A stretch of DNA of 64,000 bases from Dinoroseobacter sp049800835 (GTDB taxonomy: Bacteria; Pseudomonadota; Alphaproteobacteria; Rhodobacterales; Rhodobacteraceae), in NCBI RefSeq assembly GCF_049800835.1, contig NZ_JBNAFU010000001.1, forward strand, positions 868,001 through 932,000, written 5' to 3'. The notes under the pieces are model-generated. The model ran no database searches and had not been told where the DNA came from. It saw only the letters and a program-made list of their open reading frames with translations. The translations under genes and the position numbers were made by a program. Shown piece after piece: positions 27,742 to 37,371 of the stretch (positions are counted from its first letter, which is position 1; the number at the start of each line of letters is the position of its first letter).

Positions 27742-28494
27742 TCAGGTCCAGATTGGCAGGCCCAGTATAGCCGCCGCGCCGATCACGATATAGGCGATGC
27801 TGCGGTATAGCCCAGCATGCTCAGGGTTGAACAGGGCACGCCCAAGCCGGGTGCCGATGGCATAGGGCAACAAAAGGACCAATCCGAGCGGGATCGCGTT
27901 GGCGGGCAAAGCGCCCATCACCGCCATGACGGGCAGAAAGATAAACGAACTGCAGGTCAGTACCACGATCGTGTTCGCGCGCGACCGCTCCGGTGCATCC
28001 TGTCCGCCCAATTGGAACAGGACCACCATCGGGCCGTTCAACCCCGTGGACCCACCAAGGAAACCGACGCCAGCACCGACCCCGAGCCAGCTGAGCCGAC
28101 CGGGGCGCGAGGTGTAGCGCAGACCCGCGATCAACGCAAAAAGCGTGGCGAGCACGACACCTGAGACCGCCCAGTTCAACGCATCCGTCGCAGCCTCCCG
28201 CAGAATGAACACACCGGGAAAGGCGGCAATCGTGGCGGCGGCAAGGATGGTCAGAACGGCTGGCCGCTCGGCCTTGCGCCACGCCTCTGGCAGGATGGTC
28301 ACGGCCGAGGCCAGCGCCGACAAGGCAAACGCCCCGACCGCCAGAGGCGGGGCGACAAAGACGGTCGCGAGGGGCATGAAGATCAGTGCCGATCCAAATC
28401 CGGCATAGCCGTAGATGATCCCGGCCAGGCCCGAGATGGCGATCAATGCCAGCAGGCCGGGCAGGTCCAGCCCGGCCAACAGAACATCAGGCAT
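27742..28494 (-). CDS. TauE/SafE family membrane permease
   Basis: About 250 aa with seven to eight hydrophobic helices and the family's GYAGFGSALIFMPL N-terminal motif, repeated later as GGSTGLNGPMVVL. The family exports sulfite or other small organic or sulfur anions. The substrate here is not visible. I start it at MPDVLLAGLDL (28494), whose ATG overlaps the last eight bases of secF. This indicates coupled translation. Confidence 0.88.
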   Translation of the reverse strand: MPDVLLAGLDLPGLLALIAISGLAGIIYGYAGFGSALIFMPLATVFVAPPLAVGAFALSALASAVTILPEAWRKAERPAVLTILAAATIAAFPGVFILREAATDALNWAVSGVVLATLFALIAGLRYTSRPGRLSWLGVGAGVGFLGGSTGLNGPMVVLFQLGGQDAPERSRANTIVVLTCSSFIFLPVMAVMGALPANAIPLGLVLLLPYAIGTRLGRALFNPEHAGLYRSIAYIVIGAAAILGLPIWT

Positions 28495-29449
28495 CGATGT
28501 TGGCGAACTGGTTGCCCTTGTCGCGGTCTTTCGGTTCGCGGCTGACACCGAGCATCAGAACCACGTTCTTGGCCACGAAAACCGACGAATATGTCCCGAC
28601 GATCACACCCCAGAAAATAGCAAAGACGAATCCACGGATCACATCCCCGCCCAGCACCAGCAAGGCGATGAGGGCAAGCAGTGTGGTACCCGAAGTCATG
28701 ACCGTCCGGCTGAGGGTTTCATTCACCGACAGGTTCATCACATCCCGAAGCGGCTTTTTCTTGTACTTGATCAGGTTCTCGCGCAGGCGGTCGAAAATGA
28801 CCACCGTGTCATTGATGGAATACCCGATGATCGTCAGGATGGCCGCGATGGTTGCCAGATCGAACCTGATTTGCAGCAGCGAGAATATCCCGATGGTCAG
28901 GACCACATCGTGGATCAGCGCCGCGATCGCGCCGACCGAGAACTGCCATTCGAACCTGAGCCAGATGTAGATGAGGATCGCCACCATTGACGCGCTGACG
29001 GCAAGGATGGCTGTCAGGATCAATTCGCCCGACACTTTGGGGCCGACGGATTCCACCGACGGGAACTGCATGTCGGGATCCACTGTGCGCAATGCGTCCT
29101 CGATGGCCAGAACGGTTTCCGGCGGAACGCTTTCCTGTCCCTCCTGCGCCTGAATGCGGATCATGGCGACATTTTCATCCGGGCCGAAGTTCGGATCGAA
29201 CACCTCGGTGATGGACACGTCCCCGAGAGCGAGCGGTTCGATCGCCTGCCGGTACTGACCCACGTCAACCGCTTGCGCAGATTCCGTCCGGATCGTTGTG
29301 CCGCCGAGAAAGTCGATACCGAAGTTCAGGCCGACCGACAGCCACAGGATGATTGAGGCAATCATCGCAAGGATCGACGCGCCCATGGTGATCTTGGCGT
29401 ACCTGAAGAAGTCCCAGCTGGTCTCGGAGGGTACGAGTTTCAGGCGCAT
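28487..29449 (-). CDS. secF: protein translocase subunit SecF
   Basis: A 320-aa protein with six membrane helices and a large first periplasmic domain. GIDFLGGT and the RND-type signature GYSINDTVVIFDRLREN are present. With SecD it uses the proton gradient to pull secreted proteins through SecYEG. It starts one base after secD ends. Confidence 0.96.
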   Translation of the reverse strand: MRLKLVPSETSWDFFRYAKITMGASILAMIASIILWLSVGLNFGIDFLGGTTIRTESAQAVDVGQYRQAIEPLALGDVSITEVFDPNFGPDENVAMIRIQAQEGQESVPPETVLAIEDALRTVDPDMQFPSVESVGPKVSGELILTAILAVSASMVAILIYIWLRFEWQFSVGAIAALIHDVVLTIGIFSLLQIRFDLATIAAILTIIGYSINDTVVIFDRLRENLIKYKKKPLRDVMNLSVNETLSRTVMTSGTTLLALIALLVLGGDVIRGFVFAIFWGVIVGTYSSVFVAKNVVLMLGVSREPKDRDKGNQFANIDA

Positions 29450-29450
29450 C

Positions 29451-31115
29451 TCAGACCTCGATCGTTTTGGGGCGGCGGCGTTCGAACCATGTCACGATCA
29501 GAAGTCGTGTCACGAAGATCGCCGTGAAGACGGATGTCATGATGCCGATCCCCAGCGTCACGGCGAACCCCCGGACGGGGCCTGCGCCAAGCGTGAACAG
29601 GATGGTCGCCACGATGAAGGTGGTGATGTTGGCGTCGATGATGGCGCTTAGCGCGCGGGCATAGCCCTGCTCGATCGCGCGGGCGGGCCCCCGAGCGGTT
29701 TTAAGTTCCTCGCGGATACGTTCGAAAACAAGAACGTTGGCGTCCACCGCCATACCGATGGTCAGCACGATCCCGGCAATGCCCGGCAGGGTCAGCGTGC
29801 CGCCGATCAACGACAGGATGCCAAAGATCATCGCCACGTTCAGCAACAGGGCGATGTTGGCGAACATGCCGAACGTGCCGTAGCTGAGCGCCATGAACAA
29901 AAGTACCGCGCCGAGGGCCACGATACAGGCGATCCGGCCAGCATCGATGCTGTCCTGCCCCAGTTCGGGACCAATGGTCCGCTCCTCAAGGAAGGTCATT
30001 TCCGCAGGCAGGGCCCCTGCGCGCAGCAAGACTGCAAGCTGGGTGGACTCCTCGACCGAGAAATTGCCGGTGATGATGCCGGAGCCGCCAGGAATATGGG
30101 ACTGGATCACCGGGGCGGAAATCACCTCATTGTCCAGCACGATGGCAAACGGAGAGCCGATGTTCTCCGCCGTGTAGTCGCCGAACAACCGCGCGCCGGA
30201 TGGGTTGAACCGGAAGTTCACAGCCGGAATGCCGTTCTGGTCAAAGGTCGGCTGCGCGTCGGTCAACTGCTCGCCACTGACCACCGGCGTGCGCTCCAGC
30301 ACGTAGAACTCACCTGGCTCGTCAACCGACGGCAGGATGATGTTGCGCGGTCCGGGGTCTGCATCGGGGTCGCCGGTGCGGTTCACGACCGGGTTGAAGG
30401 TCAGTTTCGCCGTGGTCCCGATCAGCGCCTTCAACTCGGCGGCGGAGCCAATGCCCGGCACCTGGATGAGGATCCGATCCTCGCCCTGCCGCTGGATCGT
30501 CGGTTCCCGCGTGCCGACTTCGTCGACGCGGCGGCGGATGATCTCAAGGCTCTGTTGGATCGTGCGGTCATCGGTGGCGCGTTTCTCGGCATCCGACAGG
30601 CGCACGATCAGGTCGGGGCCATCGGTGGTGACTTCAATATCCGACGAGCCGACGCCGGTCAGAGTGACAATCGGCTGAGCCAGATCCCGGACCAGTTCTG
30701 CGGCCCGGTTGATCTGCGCGGGCTCCGAAATCCGTACCCGCAGTTCATCGGGCGGACTGTCTTGCCGCCGGATCGTGCCAATCGTCGCGCGTTCGGCCCG
30801 CAGCACATCGCGCACCTCCGGCCAGAGGCCATCCATCCGCTCCGCGTAGACGTCCTCGACATGGACCTCCGCCAGCAGATGCGCGCCGCCCCGCAGGTCG
30901 AGGCCAAGGTTCACCAGCCCCGATGGCAAGGCGCCCGGCCACTGTGCCAGCGCGTCCGCAATCTCCCCAGTGGGTTCGGCCCCGCGTTCGATCAACGCGG
31001 CGGCGTCATTGTGGCCCTCGACCTTGCCATAGAACAGGTTCGGCGCGGCCAGCAGCAACCCGAGGGCAACGACCCCCCAGATAACCACCCGTTTCCAAAG
31101 GGGAATATCGAGCAT
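29451..31115 (-). CDS. secD: protein translocase subunit SecD
   Basis: A 554-aa protein. It contains GLDLRGGAHLL at the start of the large periplasmic region, the P1 domain, and the signature GMAVDANVLVFERIREELK in the membrane half. It is the partner of SecF and YajC. The gene order yajC-secD-secF is intact. Confidence 0.97.
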   Translation of the reverse strand: MLDIPLWKRVVIWGVVALGLLLAAPNLFYGKVEGHNDAAALIERGAEPTGEIADALAQWPGALPSGLVNLGLDLRGGAHLLAEVHVEDVYAERMDGLWPEVRDVLRAERATIGTIRRQDSPPDELRVRISEPAQINRAAELVRDLAQPIVTLTGVGSSDIEVTTDGPDLIVRLSDAEKRATDDRTIQQSLEIIRRRVDEVGTREPTIQRQGEDRILIQVPGIGSAAELKALIGTTAKLTFNPVVNRTGDPDADPGPRNIILPSVDEPGEFYVLERTPVVSGEQLTDAQPTFDQNGIPAVNFRFNPSGARLFGDYTAENIGSPFAIVLDNEVISAPVIQSHIPGGSGIITGNFSVEESTQLAVLLRAGALPAEMTFLEERTIGPELGQDSIDAGRIACIVALGAVLLFMALSYGTFGMFANIALLLNVAMIFGILSLIGGTLTLPGIAGIVLTIGMAVDANVLVFERIREELKTARGPARAIEQGYARALSAIIDANITTFIVATILFTLGAGPVRGFAVTLGIGIMTSVFTAIFVTRLLIVTWFERRRPKTIEV

Positions 31116-31121
31116 CTGCGG

Positions 31122-31439
31122 TTAGCTCGCCGGTTCGGTCTTGGTAATGACCTGCTGGATCGTGTGACGCACGACGCGCACCTCGGTGCCCGAGGCGATC
31201 TCCACCTTCACTTCGTTGTCGTCGACAACCTTGGTGACTTTGCCGATCACGCCGCCTTGCGTGACGATCTGGTCGCCCCGGCGCAGCGCCTCGACCATCG
31301 CCTTGTGTTCCTTGACCTTCTTCTGCTGCGGACGGATCAGCAGGAAATACATGATCCCGAAGATCAGGATCAGCGGCACGAAAGAGGCAAACGCCCCCCC
31401 ACCGCCGGCGGCCTGTGCATAGGCAGGAGTTGCGAACAT
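31122..31439 (-). CDS. yajC: preprotein translocase subunit YajC
   Basis: A 105-aa protein with one membrane span near residues 17-37 (LILIFGIMYFLLIRPQQKK). The conserved cytoplasmic domain follows, with LRRGDQIVTQGGVIGKVTKV. It is an accessory of SecDF, and its gene is the first of the long minus-strand run through ccmD. Confidence 0.96.
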   Translation of the reverse strand: MFATPAYAQAAGGGGAFASFVPLILIFGIMYFLLIRPQQKKVKEHKAMVEALRRGDQIVTQGGVIGKVTKVVDDNEVKVEIASGTEVRVVRHTIQQVITKTEPAS

Positions 31440-31688
31440 GAGGTCTTCCCTTTTGTCATTGGAGCGGCCCGCATCCGCCCCGCGAACGCACCACCCGGCA
31501 CCGGTATCAATCGGCGCGCACCCTACTCGGGGCCAGCGCGCGCTTCAAGGCAGATAAGGGCGTCGGAGGGCCACGGCAACCGGTGGGGTTTGTGGCGGAC
31601 GCGCAAGCGAGCGGCTGGTCCCCAGCTAGGAGTTGAAATGCACGGTCGTTTCGGCTTGGGTGGTCGGGTTGATTGAGGCGATTTGAGC

Positions 31689-33083
31689 ATGAGTGAGCAA
31701 ACAGACAAGCTCAAAGCTTTTGTCGAATGGTTGGGCTTTTCCATCACGCCCGACTTCAGCAGGCTACTCTGGCTCGGCAGGCTGTTTGGCTGGGGCGCAG
31801 CAGCTCTTTACGCCGTTATCATCTTGACCCTCGCGGTCGGTCTGATTGCGGTGCTGTCATTCACTATTGGCCGTTTCGTAGACGCGCAAACATCGACGGG
31901 CTGGGAAGGGTACCGCTGGTTTCTCCTGACGATTGCGACACTGACCGCCACTTTGGCGGCCGCGATCGCTCTGCCTTTCACTGTATTGCGCACCCGCTAC
32001 GCGCAGCGCCATACCGTTGCAGCCGAACAGAACCTCATCACGGACCGCATAAACAAAGCTGTCGAAGGGCTTGGCGCAGAAAAGCTTGTGAAAGTTCTAC
32101 AAACGGCGTCAGATGGATCGACACAAGTTGTCGAACGCTCTGCACCCAACATCGAAGTGCGGGTCGGCGCAATCCTGTCACTGGAAAGGATTTCCGAGAA
32201 CAGCCCTGAGGATCATATCCGCATCATGGAAATTCTCTGCGCCTATGTGCGGGAGAATGCCTGCATCGTGCCGGTCAACGAAAACCCACAGCAAGCCGAC
32301 GACTGGAAACAGCGCACCGATACGCAGATGGCATTGACGGTGATCGGGCGGCGGGCGGAGCATCAAGTTTTACAAGAAGAAACGCTTGGCTTCCGTGTCG
32401 ACTTTCGCAGAGCAAACTTGCAACTGAGCGACATGTCCCAAGGTACTTGGCAGAAAGCTATGCTTTCGCAAGCTGCTATGGTCGGCGCTGCCCTTGGTAA
32501 AGCTAATCTAAGTGAAGCTGACCTCACGCGTGCGAAACTTCACGATGCAGACCTTTCCAATGCGAAGTTACAGGATGCCTGCCTTTGGGGGGCCGGATTG
32601 CAACGGGCACGCCTTTGGTACACGAAGATGCAGAAAGCAAATCTCACGCTGTCTCAGCTACAGAATGCCGACATGATAGGAGCGAACTTGGGAGGCGCCC
32701 ACCTCGGATATGCGGACTTAAGTAAGGCCAAACTTTGGGACGCAAAGCTCGACATGGCGCATCTTGGAGGCGCAATTTTGCGGGAAATCGACTTTGAAAA
32801 CGCAAGCTTCGTAGGCGCTAACCTTTGTTCAACTGGGATATACGGATCCCGACAGATCGTTGATTTGTCAGATAGTAAGGGCTTGACACAAAAAGCGATC
32901 AATTCGGCTTTTGGGGTCAAGCAAGGAATAGGGCGGGTTATCCTACCGCCCAACTTAGTCCTTCCTGATCACTGGCACGTCGCTCGAGAGACGGACACGC
33001 CGGGCAATGAAGACTGGCAAGCGGCTCGCGATGCGTACAATAAATGGGCTGAAGATTTGCGTGATCTTGACGCTTTTGACTGA
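31689..33083 (+). CDS. pentapeptide-repeat membrane protein
   Basis: About 464 aa. Two hydrophobic helices (roughly residues 37-62 and 78-100) precede a regulatory-looking region with ITDRINKAVEGLGAEK, EVRVGAILSLERISENS and EILCAYVRENA. Pentapeptide repeats A(D/N)LxxAxL follow at about 235-385. This domain order is widespread in bacteria, but no function is established. The codons are clearly more AT-rich than in the neighbours, which suggests recent acquisition. ATG 31689 is preferred over an upstream TTG. Confidence 0.85.
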   Translation: MSEQTDKLKAFVEWLGFSITPDFSRLLWLGRLFGWGAAALYAVIILTLAVGLIAVLSFTIGRFVDAQTSTGWEGYRWFLLTIATLTATLAAAIALPFTVLRTRYAQRHTVAAEQNLITDRINKAVEGLGAEKLVKVLQTASDGSTQVVERSAPNIEVRVGAILSLERISENSPEDHIRIMEILCAYVRENACIVPVNENPQQADDWKQRTDTQMALTVIGRRAEHQVLQEETLGFRVDFRRANLQLSDMSQGTWQKAMLSQAAMVGAALGKANLSEADLTRAKLHDADLSNAKLQDACLWGAGLQRARLWYTKMQKANLTLSQLQNADMIGANLGGAHLGYADLSKAKLWDAKLDMAHLGGAILREIDFENASFVGANLCSTGIYGSRQIVDLSDSKGLTQKAINSAFGVKQGIGRVILPPNLVLPDHWHVARETDTPGNEDWQAARDAYNKWAEDLRDLDAFD

Positions 33084-33187
33084 GTTGTCCTAGCGAAGCC
33101 GCCGCGCTGCTCGCTTGACTCTAGCATTCAGTTAACAAAACCAAAGCCACTCGACTTCGAGAACAATGTTCTGCAAAAAGATCGACA

Positions 33188-34375
33188 TTATACAAGTAGG
33201 AGGTCAGCTTCCTCCTCCACATTCTCTTCCAAAACCACCTCTTCCACCGGCACCTCCGGCAGGGGCATCGCGCCCTCTTCCGGCGTCTCCACCACTGCCA
33301 TCTCGGCCAGCGTGGCGGAGGCTGTTGTGGGGTCCACTGGGGCGGCGCTGGTCAGGGCGACGGCGCCGCCTTCATCCTCGATCACGTCGAGCTTCACGTT
33401 GTCGTCGCCGATGGTGATGTTGCTGGCGTAGGCGCTCTTCAGCCCGCCGCCCTCGAACGTCACGTGGTAGCTGCCGGGGGGCAGTGCCAGGGTGTAGCCG
33501 CCCGCGTCCCATGTGGAGGTGGTATAGGTGTCCGCGCCGTCATCGGCCGTGACCTTCACGCCGCCCAGCCCCTCGCCCATGTCATAGAAGTCATCCGCGT
33601 CGCCGTCCTTGATGACCACGCCGGTCAGGTAGTTAATGCCCCGGTCGCCGAACATCTGGGTGACGTGGGTCGATCCGTTCAGCCCCTGTTGCGAGCCGTA
33701 GTCATAGCCCACGCCGATCTCGGAATGGCTGGCGTTCATCAGGTTTTTCTGGTGGCCGTCAGACTCCCACAGGTTTTCGTGGTGTGCCTCCACCCGGGTC
33801 TGTGCGGCGGCCCCTGTCGGTTTGCTGCCCGACGCGATCCAGCCGATGTTCTCGCCCACGTAAGGTTCCCCATGACCAGCATCGACCGCCCGGTCGCCCG
33901 GCGTCTCCCCCGAGGGGTTGGTGTGGGCAAAGAAGTTGCGGTCGTCCATGTCCTGCGAGTGCGCGCGGGAGGCCGCACTGAGTTCCGGCGTGACGGCCAG
34001 CGGCTCTGCTGGGGCGGACGGGATACCCGAGGCCAGCGGTTCGTTCAGGCGCGCGACCTCCGCCTGCGGATCGATGCGCGCGCGGTTGATCAACTCGACG
34101 ACGAGTTGTTCTTCCTCCGTCAGGCCCGCCCAGGACAAGGCGTAGGCATTCGGATCAGGAGCCGCAGCGGCGGGCGAGAAGGCGAGCGCGCTGACCGGTG
34201 TTGCCGTCAGCGCAGGAGACGGGGTCGCGCCACCCGTGGGTGCGAACGGTTGTGGACCGCCGGACGCGGCGCCGTCACCGTTGGCGGTGTCATCGTCGGA
34301 AGAAGAGGAAGAAGAGCCGCCGCCAGCAATCGCAGCAAAGCCGCCTGCCAGCAAAACAAGAACAATTTGAAACAT
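33188..34375 (-). CDS. CAP-domain (SCP/PR-1-like) secreted protein
   Basis: A 395-aa protein. An N-terminal hydrophobic signal or anchor is followed by poly-Ser and Asp-rich linkers. The CAP domain (about 105-245) contains LINRARIDPQ, AHSQDMDDRNFFAHTNPSGETPGDR and GENIGW. Later residues (about 250-330) look like a Cna-B-like carrier domain (GVKVTADDGADTYTTSTWDAGGYTL is part of it, in shorter runs). Bacterial CAP proteins are extracellular and of varied or unknown function. AGGA precedes the ATG. Confidence 0.85.
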   Translation of the reverse strand: MFQIVLVLLAGGFAAIAGGGSSSSSSDDDTANGDGAASGGPQPFAPTGGATPSPALTATPVSALAFSPAAAAPDPNAYALSWAGLTEEEQLVVELINRARIDPQAEVARLNEPLASGIPSAPAEPLAVTPELSAASRAHSQDMDDRNFFAHTNPSGETPGDRAVDAGHGEPYVGENIGWIASGSKPTGAAAQTRVEAHHENLWESDGHQKNLMNASHSEIGVGYDYGSQQGLNGSTHVTQMFGDRGINYLTGVVIKDGDADDFYDMGEGLGGVKVTADDGADTYTTSTWDAGGYTLALPPGSYHVTFEGGGLKSAYASNITIGDDNVKLDVIEDEGGAVALTSAAPVDPTTASATLAEMAVVETPEEGAMPLPEVPVEEVVLEENVEEEADLLLV

Positions 34376-34460
34376 CGTGTCGTCCTAACGATGCCCCCGA
34401 AAAGGTTAATGCCGCGTTTTGCAGCGCAAGTATACCCCCTGCGCCGGTGCATGCTGCGGC

Positions 34461-34480
34461 GTCGGCAAGGCTGTGCCGAC
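34461..34480 (+). other. small inverted repeat in the serS leader
   Basis: GTCGGCA-6-TGCCGAC lies about 105 bases upstream of the serS ATG, in a 210-base gap with no gene. It could be a protein site or a leader hairpin. There is no T run and no T-box-like feature. Confidence 0.3.
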
Positions 34481-34585
34481 AACAACTGCCGCGCAGGCCG
34501 CATTTTCCTGTGCCGCGCCCCTAGCCGCCTGTGCATTTCTAGGCCATACACCCTGCGCAACACGACCCGCCGCAAGAGGACCGAC

Positions 34586-35881
34586 ATGCACGATATTCGC
34601 CAGATCCGTGAGACCCCGGACGCGTTTGATGCGGCCCTGACCCGGCGCCCCGGGGTCGCCGCTGTATCCGCCGACATTCTAGCCGTTGACGCCGCGCGCC
34701 GGGCGAAGATTCTGGCGGCCGAGACCGCGCAGGCGGAGCAGAACAAGGCCTCCAAGGAGGTGGGAGCTGCCAAGGGGCGGGGCGATGAGGCGGAGTTCGA
34801 ACGCCTGCGTGCGCTGGTGGCTGAGAAGAAGGCTGAGATCGCCCGCCTGAAGGACGAGGCGCAGGCCGAGGATGTCCGGCTGACGGACATGCTTATGGGG
34901 CTACCGAACCTGCCCTATGAGGACACACCGGAAGGAACGGACGAGGAGGACAACGTCGAGATCAAGCGCTGGGGCAGCCCGCGCAGTTTCGACTTTGCCC
35001 CCAAGGAGCATTACGAGTTGCCCTCCGTGTTGCCCGGCATGGATTTTGAGGTGGCTGCAAAGCTCTCGGGCGCCCGGTTCGTGGTTCTGCACGGCGCGGT
35101 CGCGCGGGTGCACCGGGCGCTGGCGCAGTTCATGATCGACACCCATGTCGAAGAAAATGGTCTTACCGAAACCTGGACGCCCGTTCTGGTGCGCGACGAG
35201 ATGATGTATGGCACGGGGCAGTTGCCGAAATTCGGTGAGGACAGTTACCGCACCGAAGATGGCTGGTGGCTGGTGCCGACGGCCGAAGTGTCTTTGACCA
35301 ACCTTGTGAACGGCGAGGTCGTGGACGCGGCCACCCTGCCCCGCCGATATGTTGCCCACACCCAGTGTTTCCGGTCCGAGGCCGGATCGGCCGGGCGCGA
35401 CACGGCGGGCATGCTGCGCCAGCACCAGTTCGAGAAAGTGGAGATGGTCTCTATCACCCACCCGGATGAAAGCCGCGCGGAACTCGACCGGATGACGGGC
35501 TGCGCGGAGGGTATTCTGGAGGCGCTTGGCCTGCCCTACCGTACGGTTGTTCTGTGTACCGGCGACATGGGCTTTGGCGCGCGCCGCACCCACGACATCG
35601 AGGTTTGGCTGCCTGGTCAGGACACTTACCGTGAGATCAGTTCCGTGTCCGTGTGCGGAGACTTTCAGGCGCGCCGGATGAACGCGCGGTTCAAACCCGA
35701 AGGCAGCGGCAAGCCGGAGTTTGTGCACACGCTGAACGGGTCGGGCCTGGCCGTTGGGCGTTGCCTGATTGCAGTACTGGAAAACGGACAGGAGGCGGAC
35801 GGATCCGTAACCTTGCCGGACGTCCTGCACCCTTACCTGCGCGGAAAAACGCGGATCGCTGCGGACGGCGCGCTGGTGTAA
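34586..35881 (+). CDS. serS: seryl-tRNA synthetase
   Basis: A 431-aa class II synthetase. An N-terminal coiled-coil arm (about 30-105, rich in Glu, Lys and Ala) binds the long variable arm of tRNA-Ser. The motif 2 region (CFRSEAGSAGRDTAGMLRQHQFEKVE, in shorter pieces) and motif 3 (LNGSGLAVGRCLIAVLEN) are intact. AGAGGA precedes ATG 34586. Upstream in-frame sequence is not family-like. Confidence 0.98.
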   Translation: MHDIRQIRETPDAFDAALTRRPGVAAVSADILAVDAARRAKILAAETAQAEQNKASKEVGAAKGRGDEAEFERLRALVAEKKAEIARLKDEAQAEDVRLTDMLMGLPNLPYEDTPEGTDEEDNVEIKRWGSPRSFDFAPKEHYELPSVLPGMDFEVAAKLSGARFVVLHGAVARVHRALAQFMIDTHVEENGLTETWTPVLVRDEMMYGTGQLPKFGEDSYRTEDGWWLVPTAEVSLTNLVNGEVVDAATLPRRYVAHTQCFRSEAGSAGRDTAGMLRQHQFEKVEMVSITHPDESRAELDRMTGCAEGILEALGLPYRTVVLCTGDMGFGARRTHDIEVWLPGQDTYREISSVSVCGDFQARRMNARFKPEGSGKPEFVHTLNGSGLAVGRCLIAVLENGQEADGSVTLPDVLHPYLRGKTRIAADGALV

Positions 35882-35926
35882 CCCGCCCGCTGGTGGAACG
35901 GTCGGGGCCTACGACGTGAATGGGGA

Positions 35927-35949
35927 CTGGCCGCGCAGCATGCGGCCAG
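35927..35949. terminator. bidirectional terminator between serS and the sugar dehydrogenase gene
   Basis: Perfect 8-bp stem CTGGCCGC/GCGGCCAG with a 7-base loop, between convergent stop codons. Confidence 0.6.
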
Positions 35950-35959
35950 CCTTTCGTGG

Positions 35960-37222
35960 TCAGGGTTCGAGCTTGTGGATCATGCCCTGATCAACGGCTG
36001 CATACAGCGCACCGTCTGGACCGAGCACAAGCGAGCGAAACCGGCCTGCCTCCATCGGAAGGGTCATTTCGGTAACGTCCACGACCTCGGTGCCCGCGTC
36101 GTTCAGCTCGATCACGTCAATGCGCTGGCCGATTGGTGTGCCCCCAAAGCCGATGCCCATGATGCCGACCACCATGTGGTTTTCCCACGCGCTCCATTCC
36201 GAGCCCGTCAGGAAGGCGGCCGAGGACGTCCCCTGCGACCAGCCGTTGTTGTCCCAGATGGGCGGCATGGCATCGGGATAGGTCGCCAGATCGGTCATCG
36301 GCATGAAGGCCGCGCGTTCGTAGCGGTCCATACCTTCCATCTGGTTGGGCGAGTAGCCGCAATAGTCATCCGGACATGCGCCACGACCGCCCACGTTCGG
36401 GCGCGGGTCCCATCCGGCATTCCCACCATTGACGAGCACCGTGATCTCGTCCGAATGCCACGGACCATGCTCTGCGGTGATCGGCGTGCCGGTGGACGGG
36501 TGGAAGGCGATGCCCTGCACGTTGCGATGCCCATAGGTGTAGATCCGCGGATCGAACCCGTCGGGCGGGCTGTTGCCCTCGGCCGCGTTGCCATCGCGGT
36601 CGATCCGCAGCACCTTGCCCGCGATGATCGTGGGGCTTTGCGGGCCTTCGCCAAAGTGCGTGTCTCCGGTGGTCAGGTAGATGAAGCCGTCAGGGCCGAA
36701 CCGGACACGTCCGCCATTATGCGCGCCGGGCCCACCAAACGGATGGTCGGTTGCCTCGGGCTTGTACCGCACATCCTCAACGATATCGGTGCGGTCCCCC
36801 ACACTGGCGAGATCTTCGCCGACCGTCATGCGCATGAGCCGGTTCGTGCCCGGCGCGGTCATGTTGGAGGTCGAATAGACATAGATCTGCCTGTTTTCGG
36901 CAAAGTCCGGGTCGACGGCAACGCCCTGCATGCCGGCCTGGCCTTCGCAGAACAGATCCTCCGCCGTGCTGGCGTAGTCATCCTCGGTTCCCTGCATGCC
37001 GAGCAGTTTGTTCACAGACCCGTCCGGCAACCGCACCGAGAGGCCCTTGCATTTTTCGGTATAGAACATCGTGCCGTCGGGCAGAAACGCCATGTCCCAC
37101 GGGTTTTCGAGGTCCGACAGGACCAAGGTGTGCGTGAGGCTGGTGGTATTGGCAGCAAAGGCCGGTCCGGCAAGCGCTGCCATGGCCGTGCAAAGCGCGA
37201 ACGCAGAAATGCGATCTTTCAT
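35960..37222 (-). CDS. PQQ-dependent sugar dehydrogenase-like protein (soluble GDH/YliI family)
   Basis: About 420 aa with a signal peptide (MKDRISAFALCTAMAALAGP). It is a six-bladed propeller of the GSDH family, with ENPWDMAFLPDG, GGRVRFGPDGFIYLTTGD, the YGHRNVQGIAF catalytic-loop region and TAEHGPWHSDEI. Such enzymes oxidise sugars or other alcohols in the periplasm, passing electrons to a cytochrome. A cytochrome c gene lies upstream on the same strand. AGGAGG before ATG 37222 sets the start. Confidence 0.88.
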   Translation of the reverse strand: MKDRISAFALCTAMAALAGPAFAANTTSLTHTLVLSDLENPWDMAFLPDGTMFYTEKCKGLSVRLPDGSVNKLLGMQGTEDDYASTAEDLFCEGQAGMQGVAVDPDFAENRQIYVYSTSNMTAPGTNRLMRMTVGEDLASVGDRTDIVEDVRYKPEATDHPFGGPGAHNGGRVRFGPDGFIYLTTGDTHFGEGPQSPTIIAGKVLRIDRDGNAAEGNSPPDGFDPRIYTYGHRNVQGIAFHPSTGTPITAEHGPWHSDEITVLVNGGNAGWDPRPNVGGRGACPDDYCGYSPNQMEGMDRYERAAFMPMTDLATYPDAMPPIWDNNGWSQGTSSAAFLTGSEWSAWENHMVVGIMGIGFGGTPIGQRIDVIELNDAGTEVVDVTEMTLPMEAGRFRSLVLGPDGALYAAVDQGMIHKLEP

Positions 37223-37371
37223 AATAACTCCTCCCTGAGTCATTTGGCTCTTGGCCCGAGAGGAACGTTCTAAAATGAAATCAACTGGTAATTGGCCCTC
37301 TCGGGTGACGTAAAGGTAACGCGCTTTGGACGCGCTTCAACATCGAACGGCGCGTTGATCGCGGGCCCAGT

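Noticed and set aside
34376..34585. T-box or riboswitch in the serS leader
   Set aside because: Only a 7-bp inverted repeat is visible, with no specifier loop or antiterminator, and T-boxes are rare in this class.
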